DNA from: Devosia submarina
GTDB taxonomy: Bacteria > Pseudomonadota > Alphaproteobacteria > Rhizobiales > Devosiaceae
DNA length: 64,000 bases
Assembly (NCBI RefSeq): GCF_003056345.1
Contig: NZ_PYWB01000001.1
Coordinates: 62,001-126,000 of the forward strand
Direction: 5' to 3'
Shown: one piece after another, positions 31,365 to 41,200 of the stretch
Layout of the letters: the number at the start of each line of letters is the position of its first letter
How positions within the stretch are numbered: the stretch's first letter is position 1
Translations under genes and position numbers: made by a program
The notes under the pieces: model-generated
What the model was told of the DNA's origin: nothing
What the model saw: the letters and a program-made list of their open reading frames with translations, nothing else
Database searches by the model: none

Positions 31365-32129
31365 CTAGAAGTCATAGCTGCGGGCCTTGTTGAGCACCAA
31401 TTGCACCTTGGTCGCCCCATGCAGATAGCTTCGGCAGGTATCGAGATCGGCCATTCTTGATTTGCTGGTCGCCAGCACCAGAACCACCAAATCGAGCTCA
31501 GACATGAAATGGGCGGCCCGCTCATCGCTCAACAGGGGAGGCACATCCAGCACGATGCTGACCGGCCCCAGCTCACGCCGCATCCTCGTGCCCCAATCGC
31601 GCAACGCTGTTTCGATCTCGGCGCCCGATCGGCCCTCGATCACCGGCAAAAGGCTTGTTCCATGCACCGTCAGGCCGGCAATCTGCATTGGCACGATCCG
31701 GTCATGCTCCGAGCAGAACTCGACATCCTTGCGCCCCAGCCCCAGCTGCCGCCAGCACCCCTGGTCAGCCGGCGCCAGATCGGCCAGCAGCACGTTCCCT
31801 TTTTTGAGCCGCGCCAGGGAAAAGGCCAGATTGATCGCGGTCGTCGACACCCCCGATTCCGCGCTGGGCGAGGTAACCCCGATCATGGGGCGGTTCGCCA
31901 CGCGAGGCGCCAGATCCTTCATGCATGTATTGCGCAACACATCAAAGGAGCGCGTGATCTCGTCTGCACCATCAAAACTCACCACTCTTTTCGCCTTCAG
32001 TTTGCGCGGCGAAAGGGCAATCACCCGCTCGCTCACCTTGTGTGGAGGACTGCTCGCAACGGGCGGGCTTTCCGGCTCGGGCAAGACCGGATCCTCCACA
32101 CGAGCCAGCGCACTCATGAAACCTTCCAT
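31365..32129 (-). CDS. BY-kinase-like (CpsD/ExoP cytoplasmic domain) protein with degenerate Walker A
   Basis: A 254-residue P-loop protein in the position of the tyrosine autokinase of Wzy-type EPS systems. GGGAGG lies six bases before the ATG at 32129, which decides the start. After a flexible N-terminus, IGVTSPSAESGVSTTAINLA aligns with the kinase Walker A, but the invariant lysine is Val94. Walker A' is LLADLAPADQG, with only part of the usual D-x-D, while Walker B is intact (SIVLDVPPLLSDERA). The C-terminus has a single tyrosine (Tyr in ARSYDF), not a Tyr cluster. It is therefore probably a pseudokinase that still docks to Wzz. Confidence 0.8.
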   Translation of the reverse strand: MEGFMSALARVEDPVLPEPESPPVASSPPHKVSERVIALSPRKLKAKRVVSFDGADEITRSFDVLRNTCMKDLAPRVANRPMIGVTSPSAESGVSTTAINLAFSLARLKKGNVLLADLAPADQGCWRQLGLGRKDVEFCSEHDRIVPMQIAGLTVHGTSLLPVIEGRSGAEIETALRDWGTRMRRELGPVSIVLDVPPLLSDERAAHFMSELDLVVLVLATSKSRMADLDTCRSYLHGATKVQLVLNKARSYDF

Positions 32130-32143
32130 CACAAACCTCCCGC

Positions 32144-33646
32144 TCACCCGGTGAGCGTCACAAATCCAGCAAGCGAAAACACCGACGCGCCGGGCTCCAT
32201 CAGCGCCACAAGCGCCACCAGGCCCACCCCTCCCAGCCAAGCTCGCCGCGGCTTCCAGTCCGGAATAAGCACCAAGGCGCCACCTTCAAGAATAGGCTCG
32301 AGCGCACGCTTGCTGTTGATCTTGCCCCCAAGAACATCGAGCCCCAGCAAAGTGCCAAGCCCCGCCGCCACACCAAGCGCGGCCACGATCAACATCGACC
32401 GCACCCGCCCGCTTCCCGCGGGATAGACAGGCACATCGGGCTTGTCGATCACGCTGATCTGCGAGTTGACCTGGGCATCCTCCAGCCTCTCGCCCACCAG
32501 GGCCGTATCGAGGCGGCGCTGCATGTCAGCCAGGTTTTCTTCGGCTAGGGTATAGCGACGCTGCAGCGCCAAGAATTCCGATTCCACGCCCGGCATCTCG
32601 GCAATCGTGCCGCGCAGTGCCACCAGCCGCTCATTGATACGGGCGCGGCGTGCCTCATACTCGGCCCGCTGTTCCTGGACGGCAACAACGCGCTCGCTCA
32701 GAAGCGCCGCACTTATCCCGTCTGTCGTCATGGCCCTTGGCGATGGCGCCGGTTCGTGAGCGTCCGGTCTTGCCATCGCCGCCTCCAAAGTACCGATGCG
32801 TGACCGCAGTGAAATGATGTCGGGGTGACTCGGGGAATAGATCGTCTGCTTGTTTGATAACTCGAGCCGCAACGCGGCCAATTGGCTATTTTCGCCGGAG
32901 GCGGATCTGCTCGCCAATGCCAGCTGCGTTTCGATCACGCGTCCATCTGCGGCCAGTGTCGCCATGGCAAGTTGAATCGTCTGCAATTCCTGCTGCAATT
33001 CCTGCACTTCCGAGGTGTACATGACGAGCCGGCTAGGCAGCAGTGCTTCGTTCTGCGCGACGAAAACGTTCATCTCCCTTCTAGCGTTGTTGGCTTGCTG
33101 TTGCCGCTTCAGTACTTCTTGCTCAAGAAACGCCCGCACTTCGCCCGCTTCAAGCATGCGCGTGTCGCGATTTCCCGCAACCAGCATGCCGATGACTTCG
33201 CTAGCACCCCGTGCAGCCCCTTCAGCTGTCGCAGCCTCGAAGCGGACCGTCATGAGAGCAGAGTTGGATGCGGGATTGTTGGGGTTGGTCGGCGTCACCT
33301 GCAGATTGATCTGCCGCCGCATCGCCTCGGCAATCTGCGCATCGGTGAGACCGGCACCATCCGTGAACTGGCCCAGCCTCTGTGCCAAGGCCACGAGATT
33401 CTCGCGTGAGAACACCCGTTGCTCAAGAGATTGCAGCTGTTCACTGGGCACGGTGGATTGCACCAGCGATCCCGTTACGGGCGGTGACTGCGTAGCCACC
33501 CGCGCCACCGAAACATAGCTCCGCGGCTCCTGCATCACCACATAACCACCAATGGCGATCACGGCCAGCATGGGCACGAGCCAGCGCAAGGGATAGCGCA
33601 GCAGCAGGCTCCAATAATAGCGAAGCAGAAAGAGTTCGTTTTTCAT
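32144..33646 (-). CDS. Polysaccharide co-polymerase, Wzz/GumC family
   Basis: A 500-residue inner-membrane protein that sets chain length and couples polymerisation to export. The N-terminal membrane helix is WLVPMLAVIAIGGYVV. A large periplasmic domain with long coiled coil (about 170-400) includes EFLALQRRYTLAEENLADMQ, a GumC/Wzz signature. It ends with a Pro-rich motif before the second membrane region (VPVYPAGSGRVRSMLIVAAL), plus additional C-terminal hydrophobic helices. The kinase module is not fused but encoded separately 14 bp downstream. The ATG at 33646 is preceded in frame by GTG 33655; both lie just beyond the Wza stop at 33661. Confidence 0.9.
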   Translation of the reverse strand: MKNELFLLRYYWSLLLRYPLRWLVPMLAVIAIGGYVVMQEPRSYVSVARVATQSPPVTGSLVQSTVPSEQLQSLEQRVFSRENLVALAQRLGQFTDGAGLTDAQIAEAMRRQINLQVTPTNPNNPASNSALMTVRFEAATAEGAARGASEVIGMLVAGNRDTRMLEAGEVRAFLEQEVLKRQQQANNARREMNVFVAQNEALLPSRLVMYTSEVQELQQELQTIQLAMATLAADGRVIETQLALASRSASGENSQLAALRLELSNKQTIYSPSHPDIISLRSRIGTLEAAMARPDAHEPAPSPRAMTTDGISAALLSERVVAVQEQRAEYEARRARINERLVALRGTIAEMPGVESEFLALQRRYTLAEENLADMQRRLDTALVGERLEDAQVNSQISVIDKPDVPVYPAGSGRVRSMLIVAALGVAAGLGTLLGLDVLGGKINSKRALEPILEGGALVLIPDWKPRRAWLGGVGLVALVALMEPGASVFSLAGFVTLTG

Positions 33647-33660
33647 GACCGGCACCAGTT

Positions 33661-34959
33661 TCAGGATGGCTCGCTTGATGCCACCGGCGAAGTGCCGGAT
33701 ATCGCCTCGGGCGCCGAAGGCGCTTCAAGAACAGGCAAAATGGGCTGCGGCATGAGCGTGCTTCTGGAAACCCGGATCAGGTCTCCAGGCAGGATCATGG
33801 TCTGCTCGGTTGCATCCACATCCAAGCTCGCGCCCTCTGTTGGGCGGATGATCTCATAGCGAAGTCTGCTTTGTCCGGCCGTCGCGGCAGGCTCGTAGAG
33901 CTCCATAGTTTCGTGATAATTGGCCATCTCCTCACGCAGTTCTTCGCGCTCGCGCTCGACAGCACTCAGCTGGGTCGTCAGCCCGAGCTGGAAATCCTGG
34001 GTCAGCAGGTCGACCCGGTTTTGCTCAGTCAATATGGCTGCCCTTTGCATCGCCAGGGTTGTTCGCAACTGGCTGAGCGAACCTTCCATTTCCACGATAT
34101 TCACCTCGATTTCGCGAACAGATGAGGCTTGCACCACGCCTCGCTCGACCAGCGTCGCCGTTGCGCTCATTCGTTCCTTGGCGAGGCCGATGCGCTGCTC
34201 GACACTGCTGATCTGATCCTTGACTGCAGCGATGGAGTCCTCATTGATGGCGGTCATCCTCAGCAAAGCATCCTGCTGTGACCTCACACTATTGCTCTGC
34301 ATAGCGAGAAGTGCCCGTTCCCGACTTACGAAGCTTGCAACATCGGCAGCCTCTACACCGGAGGGGATCGTGAATTCAGTCTCCCCAGCGATTTGTGCAT
34401 TGAGCCGAGCGATGATGATGTTCAATTCGCTCAGGCGCTTCTCGCCATTGGCAAGCAGGTTCTCGATCTCCATTGAACGATCCTGATCGGCAGGCGTCAT
34501 CGTCGGCCGGTAAATTCCACCCGCAACGCTTATGGCGTGCAGCACGGTCATGCCGGGCCGATATTGATAGAGCCCGGGCGTCTCAACATCGCCTGCAACA
34601 AAAATGCTGGGCTGGTTTCGCTCGCTTGGAACCAGCGATACGTTGAGCCCGACATCGTCATTGAAGAAAGGTTGGAGCCGCTCCACCAAGGCGATTTGCA
34701 GGTTCTCTATCGTCATGCCCTGGGCCTGCATTGCCCCGGCAAGAGGCAGCGATATCCACCCGTCAGGTGCGAGTGTAACCTGACGCGTCAAATCGCTATA
34801 TTGTGCCATCCATATTTCTATCGCGTCGCCCGGTTGAAGTTTGTAGCTTGATTGGGCAAGGGCTGACGGCGCTTCAAGAAGAGCAACAATCAACGAAACA
34901 ACCATGGTGGCGCACATTTTTAGCAGCCCCAATTTGCTTATCCTAGCTGCGGCACTCAT
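33661..34959 (-). CDS. Outer-membrane polysaccharide export protein, Wza family
   Basis: A 432-residue protein with a signal peptide (hydrophobic core about 14-30, cut after APSALAQ). The poly-export domain begins with SSYKLQPGDAIEIWMAQYSD, followed by VTLAPDGWISLPLAG and SLBB-type repeats (PSIFVAGDVETPGLYQYRPG). A long coiled-coil insertion occupies about 190-360, making this the KpsD/ExoF-like long form rather than a minimal Wza. No lipobox cysteine is seen. The ATG at 34959 overlaps the stop of the upstream SGNH lipoprotein gene (ATGA). It should form the outer-membrane exit for the polysaccharide. Confidence 0.88.
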   Translation of the reverse strand: MSAAARISKLGLLKMCATMVVSLIVALLEAPSALAQSSYKLQPGDAIEIWMAQYSDLTRQVTLAPDGWISLPLAGAMQAQGMTIENLQIALVERLQPFFNDDVGLNVSLVPSERNQPSIFVAGDVETPGLYQYRPGMTVLHAISVAGGIYRPTMTPADQDRSMEIENLLANGEKRLSELNIIIARLNAQIAGETEFTIPSGVEAADVASFVSRERALLAMQSNSVRSQQDALLRMTAINEDSIAAVKDQISSVEQRIGLAKERMSATATLVERGVVQASSVREIEVNIVEMEGSLSQLRTTLAMQRAAILTEQNRVDLLTQDFQLGLTTQLSAVEREREELREEMANYHETMELYEPAATAGQSRLRYEIIRPTEGASLDVDATEQTMILPGDLIRVSRSTLMPQPILPVLEAPSAPEAISGTSPVASSEPS

Positions 34960-35894
34960 GCGCGTACCCCCGTTTTGTCGTAGCCCGTAACACTTGCCCA
35001 AACCGCTTCCTGGATCAGTTCCGCAAGCGCGGGACCCGGAGCCATCGCCTTGCTGCCATCGGCACGCCTGAGTTCATGGGGCAGGCCGCGTGGGTCGGCT
35101 TGGTAAAGAACCGCATAATGGGTGAGGGCGATGACGTAGGCACCTAGATCATTGGGGTGAATTGTGTCCTGCGAGCCATCCGCCGCTAAAGCGAAGAAAT
35201 CCTCGATCCGCCAGACGCCATCGACCCCGCCGCGCGCCATCACGGCCTTGATTGTTGCGGCCAGCGCCTGCCCGCCCGGAATAACGTAGATGGGCCCGGC
35301 ATCGGCGCGGACTGCGGGAAGCAGGATCTCGTTTTCCCAATAGCGCGCCAGGTCCCGCTCGATACGGAGAAGCCAGCCTTCAGTATCGTTTATGTTGTGC
35401 CAGGATTCATATAAATAAAGGGCAACGTTCGGATTGGCTTCCCTGGCGCGGCCCGCCCAGCGATGAAGATAATCCGCGCTTTGCTGGTAGCGAATAGCGT
35501 CCTTGATCTCGACCATTTCGGTAAAGACCACAGCGTCATAGCCGCCACTGTCGATTGCTTCAAAAACAGGTCGGGCAGCCGGATGGGCGTTCTCTTCGGC
35601 AAAACCCGCGACCTCGTCGTGCCAATGAGCTTTGAGCGAAGCACCCCAGCCCAGCTGCGATTGCGACACATGCCCAGTGCCGGCCAGTTGCGCCAGCATG
35701 GCCGGCATGTCCCGCCCCACAAGACTATGCCCCAGATGAAAGACGGATTGCTTCCCCCCCGGTCTGGCAGGCGGCTGCAGATACAGGGCCTCAGCCTCCT
35801 CGCGGGAAAGCACCGCCCGCGGCCCCTGTTGGCAGCCAAGCAGCGGCAGCGATAGTCCCGAAATCAGAAGAGACAGGGCCATTCTTCGCTGCAC
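34956..35894 (-). CDS. Lipoprotein with SGNH-hydrolase-like features, first gene of the export operon
   Basis: A 312-residue protein with a lipoprotein signal (LSLPLLGC, Cys21 as lipidation site), so probably attached to the membrane facing the periplasm. The mature part has SVFHLGHSLVGRDMPAMLAQ, where GHSL matches the nucleophile block of SGNH esterases and acetyltransferases, ALYLYESWHN, and DTIHPNDLGAYVIA, a D-x-x-H catalytic block. It may remove or add acyl groups on the exported polysaccharide; the family call is tentative. GGGGAA six bases upstream supports the GTG start at 35894. It leads the operon of Wza, Wzz, kinase-like protein and ATPase. Confidence 0.72.
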   Translation of the reverse strand: MQRRMALSLLISGLSLPLLGCQQGPRAVLSREEAEALYLQPPARPGGKQSVFHLGHSLVGRDMPAMLAQLAGTGHVSQSQLGWGASLKAHWHDEVAGFAEENAHPAARPVFEAIDSGGYDAVVFTEMVEIKDAIRYQQSADYLHRWAGRAREANPNVALYLYESWHNINDTEGWLLRIERDLARYWENEILLPAVRADAGPIYVIPGGQALAATIKAVMARGGVDGVWRIEDFFALAADGSQDTIHPNDLGAYVIALTHYAVLYQADPRGLPHELRRADGSKAMAPGPALAELIQEAVWASVTGYDKTGVRA

Positions 35895-35958
35895 TCTTGT
35901 TCCCCAAAACCATAAACAGCCAAAATAATGGTCAAATAACTTCCCAGGAGATCAAAAG

Positions 35959-35989
35959 AACTATTGCGGCTTGATCGGGCGCAATAGTT
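35959..35989. promoter_or_regulatory. Perfect 10-bp inverted repeat, candidate operator between divergent EPS operons
   Basis: AACTATTGCG at 35959-35968 and CGCAATAGTT at 35980-35989 are perfect complements with an 11-bp spacer, so the half-sites are centred 21 bp apart, two helical turns. It lies in the only regulatory gap between the divergent export operon (start 35894) and the GT2 pair (start 36024). A dimeric regulator bound here could control both operons. No second copy was seen in the window. Confidence 0.5.
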
Positions 35990-36023
35990 GATTGTGCTGG
36001 CTCTATCCTCATACTGGTTTGAT

Positions 36024-36992
36024 ATGCACGATTTGACCATTGTTGTTGTTAACTACCGAACCGGCGCATTGACCGTGAATTGTCTGGCATCGGTCATGGC
36101 AGATCCTTCTTTGCCGTCCGATGCCCGCATCATGGTTGTCGATGGTGGCTCGGGCGATAAATCGAGCGAGCTAATTACATCGGCTATTTCGGGGAATGGC
36201 TGGGGTGAGCGCATCGCGTTCTTGGAACTGCCCGAAAATGGTGGCTTCGCCTTCGGCAACAATCGGGCCATCGAGGCGGCAAATGATCTATGGGGCAGGG
36301 CAAAGGCTGTCCTGCTCCTCAATCCCGACACAGTGGTCCGCCCTGGCGCTATCGGCGCCCTGACCAATTTCCTCGATGAGCACCCCGAGGCGGGCATTGT
36401 CGGCAGCTCGCTTGAAGATTTCGATGGCACAAAACAGGCCTGCTCGTTCCGCTTCCCCACAGCTCTCGGCGAGCTGGAGGGAGAAGCGCGCTTCGGTCCC
36501 TTGACGAGACTGCTTGGGCCCTGGTGCGTGGTCCTGCCGCTCGGCACCGAACCGAGCCGCGCCCAGTGGATTTCGGGAGCCTCCATGCTGGTTCGGCAGG
36601 AGGTGTTCCAGGACATCGGCGGCTTGGACGAAGAATATTTCCTTTACTACGAAGAGCTGGATTTCTGCCGCCGCGCGTCAAGCAGGGGCTGGCAATGCTG
36701 GACGGTTCCAGCGAGCCGAATTGTTCATCTCTGCGGGCAAGCCACCGGCGTCAGCGCCAGGGGAGCAAGACTCGGCCGCCGCCCCGCCTATTGGTTCAAC
36801 TCACGCAACCGATACTTCCAAAAACACCATTCGCCTTGGGGCAGGGCAGCTGTTGACCTGGCTTGGATGGCCGGCCAGGCCATCTGGCTCCTTCGGCAGC
36901 GGCTTGCGCAAAAGCCCAACCAGGACCCGCCATTTTTGGTTCGGGACTTCCTAGCCCATCGCACGCGGAGACAGGCAAATGAAAGCATCTGA
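36024..36992 (+). CDS. Glycosyltransferase family 2, rhamnosyltransferase-like
   Basis: A 322-residue GT2 enzyme. Motifs are HDLTIVVVNYRTGALTVNCL, IMVVDGGSGDKSSE, ELPENGGFAFGNNRAIEAA, the metal motif LLLNPDTVVRPGAI and FLYYEELDFCRRASSRGW. These are typical of the WbbL/rhamnosyl group, which adds deoxyhexoses to lipid-linked glycans. I chose ATG 36024 because the conserved fold starts there; a TTG 12 codons earlier falls inside the inverted repeat. The 3' end overlaps the next gene by 14 bp. Confidence 0.88.
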   Translation: MHDLTIVVVNYRTGALTVNCLASVMADPSLPSDARIMVVDGGSGDKSSELITSAISGNGWGERIAFLELPENGGFAFGNNRAIEAANDLWGRAKAVLLLNPDTVVRPGAIGALTNFLDEHPEAGIVGSSLEDFDGTKQACSFRFPTALGELEGEARFGPLTRLLGPWCVVLPLGTEPSRAQWISGASMLVRQEVFQDIGGLDEEYFLYYEELDFCRRASSRGWQCWTVPASRIVHLCGQATGVSARGARLGRRPAYWFNSRNRYFQKHHSPWGRAAVDLAWMAGQAIWLLRQRLAQKPNQDPPFLVRDFLAHRTRRQANESI

Positions 36993-37953
36993 TGTCGGGA
37001 TCGTCGTCATAGGCCGCAACGAAGGCACGCGCCTGCTGGATTGCCTTGCCTCATTAGGCGACCTGGTCCGCCGCACCGTTTATGTCGACTCCGGTTCAAC
37101 CGACGGCAGCCAGGCCAATGCCGCCCTGGCTGGAGCGCAAATCGTCAATCTCAGTCGAGCCATCCCCTTCACAGCAGCGCGCGCCCGCAATGCGGGGGTC
37201 GAAACGCTGTTGCAGCTCTGGCCCGACCTCCATTTCGTTCAGTTCATCGATGGGGATTGCACGCTCGATCCGGCCTGGATCGGTGCTGCCAAGGCAATCC
37301 TGCTCGAAAAGCCCGAGATTGCCCTGGTTTGTGGCCGCAGGCGGGAAAAGCACCCAAGCCACTCAACTTATAACGCCATGTGCGACCGGGAATGGGACGG
37401 CCCGCTCGGCCCCATCCTCGAATGTGGCGGCGATTTCCTCGTGCGGGTGGACCGCTTCCGCGCCGTTGGCGGCTTCCGCTCCAGCCTGATCGCCGGCGAA
37501 GAGCCCGAACTATGCCTGCGCCTGCGCGAACAGAACTGGCAGATCTGGCGGCTGCCCCGCGAAATGACCCTCCATGACGCCAACATCCTCCATTTCCGCC
37601 AATGGTGGCAAAGATCGGTCCGCGCCGGCCATGCCTTCGCTGAAGTCTCGCTTCTGCACCGCCGCTCCCCCCGGCGCATCTGGCGGCGAAATACCGTACG
37701 CGCCCTTGCCTGGGCCGCTCTCGCACCAACGGCAATTCTGGGTGCCTTGGTCAGCCCCTGGTTCGGCGCCCTGCTACTGGCCTATCCTGCCTCCTTTATT
37801 CGACAGGCAATCCGGTCTGGTTCATCCCGGAGCCCCAACTGGCGCGATCCAGCCTTCTTCATGCTTGCCAAATTTGCCGAGACGCAGGGCATCCTGAAAT
37901 ACCACTTCCTCCGCCTCGCTCGCCGCCCCTCGGCACTGATCGAGTACAAATAA
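36979..37953 (+). CDS. Glycosyltransferase family 2 with C-terminal membrane segments
   Basis: A 324-residue GT2 enzyme starting SDVGIVVIGRNEGTRLLDCL, with VYVDSGSTDGS and the metal motif FIDGDCTLDPAWI. The acceptor-loop region is EEPELCLRLREQNWQIWRLP. Residues about 235-275 form two hydrophobic helices (ALAWAALAPTAILGALVSP). Related enzymes, including the ExoA-type succinoglycan transferases, have similar tails. The gene is translationally coupled to the previous GT2 by a 14-bp overlap. It is followed by a 330-bp region before the polyketide synthase. Confidence 0.87.
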   Translation: MKASDVGIVVIGRNEGTRLLDCLASLGDLVRRTVYVDSGSTDGSQANAALAGAQIVNLSRAIPFTAARARNAGVETLLQLWPDLHFVQFIDGDCTLDPAWIGAAKAILLEKPEIALVCGRRREKHPSHSTYNAMCDREWDGPLGPILECGGDFLVRVDRFRAVGGFRSSLIAGEEPELCLRLREQNWQIWRLPREMTLHDANILHFRQWWQRSVRAGHAFAEVSLLHRRSPRRIWRRNTVRALAWAALAPTAILGALVSPWFGALLLAYPASFIRQAIRSGSSRSPNWRDPAFFMLAKFAETQGILKYHFLRLARRPSALIEYK

Positions 37954-38284
37954 AGGTTGGCCGACCTGCCCAGCTCAACCTCCGCCGTCGCACAACCCGT
38001 CCTCGATGCACCCCACCCACTGCCGCCTTCCCCCGGACTTGATCCGGGGGTCTCTCGCCCCTTGCACCGCGCCAACAGCGATCCGCCAACCAATCCCCGC
38101 AGGCGGGCAAATCACAACCGCAGGTCTAGCTCCGCGCCCCGCCCACTCAGTAGTTTGATTGATTTCAGCCGGGCAACCCAGCCGCTAACCATGGCAGCCA
38201 AAGCAATTGATCACGCGTGCCGATCTCCAAATCCTGGCCGCACGCCCAGGATCAAGGTCATCAGCCGGATTGGGTTTTTCTCAC
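37954..38284. other. Intergenic region before the PKS gene, containing a REP-like palindrome
   Basis: About 330 bp with no convincing gene. It contains the palindrome at 38030-38050 and a C-rich, protein-poor sequence. The promoter of the PKS gene is expected in its right half. No clear Shine-Dalgarno precedes the PKS ATG at 38285. Confidence 0.4.
38030..38050. repeat. REP-like palindrome typical of alphaproteobacterial intergenic repeats
   Basis: The 21-base element has arms CCCCCGGA and TCCGGGGG with loop CTTGA. The core CCGGACTTGATCCGG and the following GTCT are a familiar dispersed intergenic palindrome in Hyphomicrobiales and related genomes. It lies after the GT2 gene and can also act as a transcript-end hairpin. 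Only one copy was noticed in this window. Confidence 0.6.
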
Positions 38285-41200
38285 ATGCTGGACGCCTCCC
38301 ATATTTCTCCTAACGACATCGCAATCGTCGGCATGGCGCTGCGCGTGCCCGGCGCCAACAATGTCGACGCCTTCTGGTCCAATCTTGTTGCGGGCGTGGA
38401 ATCCATCCGCGATCTCACGGCCGAGGAGCTGCAGGCGGCTGAACGGGCCGGTGATCCCGTGCGCGAGTCCAATTACGTCAAGCGAACTGCCGATCTCGGC
38501 GACATGGAATATTTCGATCCCGACTTCTTTGGCCTCAGCCCAAAGGAAGCTGCCATCATGGACCCCCAGCATCGCCATTTCCTTGAATGTGCCTGGGAGG
38601 CCCTTGAGGATGCCGGCCGCATGCCTGAGCGGCAAAACGGACCCGTGGGCGTCTTTGCCGCCAGCGGCATGGGCAGCTATTTCTATTTCAATGTCTGCAG
38701 CGACCGCGAACTGGTCGACCAGACCGGCATGTTCCTCCTGCGCCACACCGGCAACGACAAGGATTTCCTGTCCACCCGCGTGTCCTTCAGCCTTGATCTG
38801 CGCGGCCCCAGCGTCAACGTGCAAACGGCCTGTTCAAGCTCGCTGGCGGCCGTTCACCTCGCTGTCCAGAGCCTGCTCAGCGGCGAGTGCGACATGGCTC
38901 TGGCTGGCGGCGTCACCATCGAGCAACCTCATCGCCATGGCTATGTCGCACAAGAAGGCGAAATCCTTTCGCCCGACGGCCATTGCCGCGCTTTTGACCA
39001 CCGCGCCGCTGGAACCGTCTTCGGCAGCGGCGTCGGTGTTGTCGTGCTGCGCCGTCTTTCCGACGCCTTGGCCGATGGCGATCTGATCCATGCCGTCATC
39101 AAGAGCACAGCCATCAACAATGATGGCGGCAGCAAATCGGGCTATCTGGCACCCAGCGTCACAGGACAGGCCGAGGCGGCCATCGAAGCGCAGGGTCTGG
39201 CCGGGATATCCCCCGACACCATAGGCTATGTAGAATGCCACGGCACGGGCACCTATCTCGGTGACCCCATCGAAATCCAGGCCCTGACCGAAGCCTTTCG
39301 CCTGGGGACCGACCGGCGCAATTTCTGCCGCATCGGTTCGGTGAAATCCAATATCGGTCATCTCGACACCGCGGCCGGCGTCGTCAGCCTCATCAAGGCA
39401 GCCCTCACCGTCAAGCACGGCAAGATCCCGCCAACCCTAGGGTTCGAGAAGCCAAACCCTAGCATCGACTTCGCTTCAAGCCCCTTCGAAGTTAACAGTC
39501 TGCTAACCGAATGGCCCGATGTGCTAGGCCCGCGACGTGCCGGAATCAACTCGCTCGGCGTCGGCGGCACCAACGCCCACATCATCGTCGAGCAGCCTCC
39601 TATTGCTCAATCAACGGCCAAAAAGGGCGAAGAAAACAATCTTCTCCTCCTCTCGGCCAAGAGCCGCAAGGCGCTCGAAGCTGCGCAAACCCGCCTTGGC
39701 GAATTCATTCGCGACAATCCCGATGTCTCGCTCGCCGACATCGCCCACACGCTCCTTCATGGCCGCAAAGCCTTCGAACATCGCGCCGCGATTGCCGTTA
39801 GAAATCAAAAAGATGCTGTGAAGGCTCTCCTCGCAGGCGATGCGAAAATTCCCACCCATACGGCCCTGGAAAACCCCACCGGCGCCGTCTTCCTCTTCCC
39901 CGGCGGGGGCGCCCAGCACCACGGGATGGCCCGCAATCTCTACCGCTCCGACCCCGATTTCCGCCGCACCGTCGACGAAGGCATCAGCTATCTCCCCCCC
40001 AACGCCGCCACCGAACTCCGCGCGGCCTGGCTAGACGCCCCCAGCCCTGACCCCCGCCTCTCCCGCCCCTCGATCCAGCTCCCAGCCATCCTCATCACCG
40101 AAATCGCCAACGCCCGCTGGTGGCTCGCCCGCGGCATCAAACCCAAGGCGCTGGTCGGCCATTCCATGGGCGAGAACGCAGCCGCCTGCATTGCTGGGGT
40201 TTTCAGCTTCCGTGACGCCGTAGAGCTAGTCCGCCTGCGGGGCGAACTCTTTGAAACGCTTGCCCCAGGAGGCATGCTCTCCGTCCCGGTCGACGAAGCT
40301 GCCCTGCGCCAGATGCTCCCGACCGAGCTCGATATTGCCTCGGTAAACGCCCCCAATCTCTGCGTTGTCTCGGGCCCTGACCAACACCTCGACCGCTTCA
40401 GCGAACTGTTGAAAGCCAAGGGCATCGAAGCCAATCGCATCACCATCAACGTCGCCGCCCATTCGCGCATGCTCGAGCCCATTCTGGCCCCGTTCCGCGC
40501 CTTTTTAGCCGGACTCCGCCTCAACCCACCGTCCATGCGCATCATCTCAAACGTTACCGGCGACGCGCTCTCTCCTGCCGACGCCACGAGCCCCGAATAT
40601 TGGGTGCGCCACCTCCGCTCGACCGTCCATTTCGCACAAGGCCTCGGCGGTCTGAGCGGGGACCCGAAGCTGGTTTATATCGAAGTAGGCCCCTCCCGCG
40701 CGCTCTCGTCCCTTGCCAAGGCACAGGGCAATATCGAGCCCAACCGCGTCATAAACTCCCTGCCGCACCCCGATGAGAAGGTCGATGACCAGCTCTATTG
40801 CCTAACCGCTCTTGCCCGAGCCTGGGCCGTAGGTCTCCCTGTACCAGCAGACAAGCTCCTGCTCGCAGAAGGACAGAAGGTCCAACTGCCGACCTATCCC
40901 TTTCAGCACAGGAAGTTCTTTATCGAGCGCCAGCATGTTGTTGCTACTGGTGAGGCGCCGCTCCTGCGGCTCGACGACATGGAGGCCTGGGGCTACCGCC
41001 CCGTATGGAGGCGCTCGGTGCCCGACCTTGTTGCAGGCGGCCGCCCAGTCAAGCACAACTGGCTGATTTTCCTTGACGATGGCGACACTGGCCAGCGCCT
41101 CGCCACGCAATTGCGGGCGGGCGGAGACCGCGTGGTGACCGTGGCTGCTGGCGACGGATACGCGCGTCGCGACACTGAAAGCCATGTGATCTGCCCAGAA

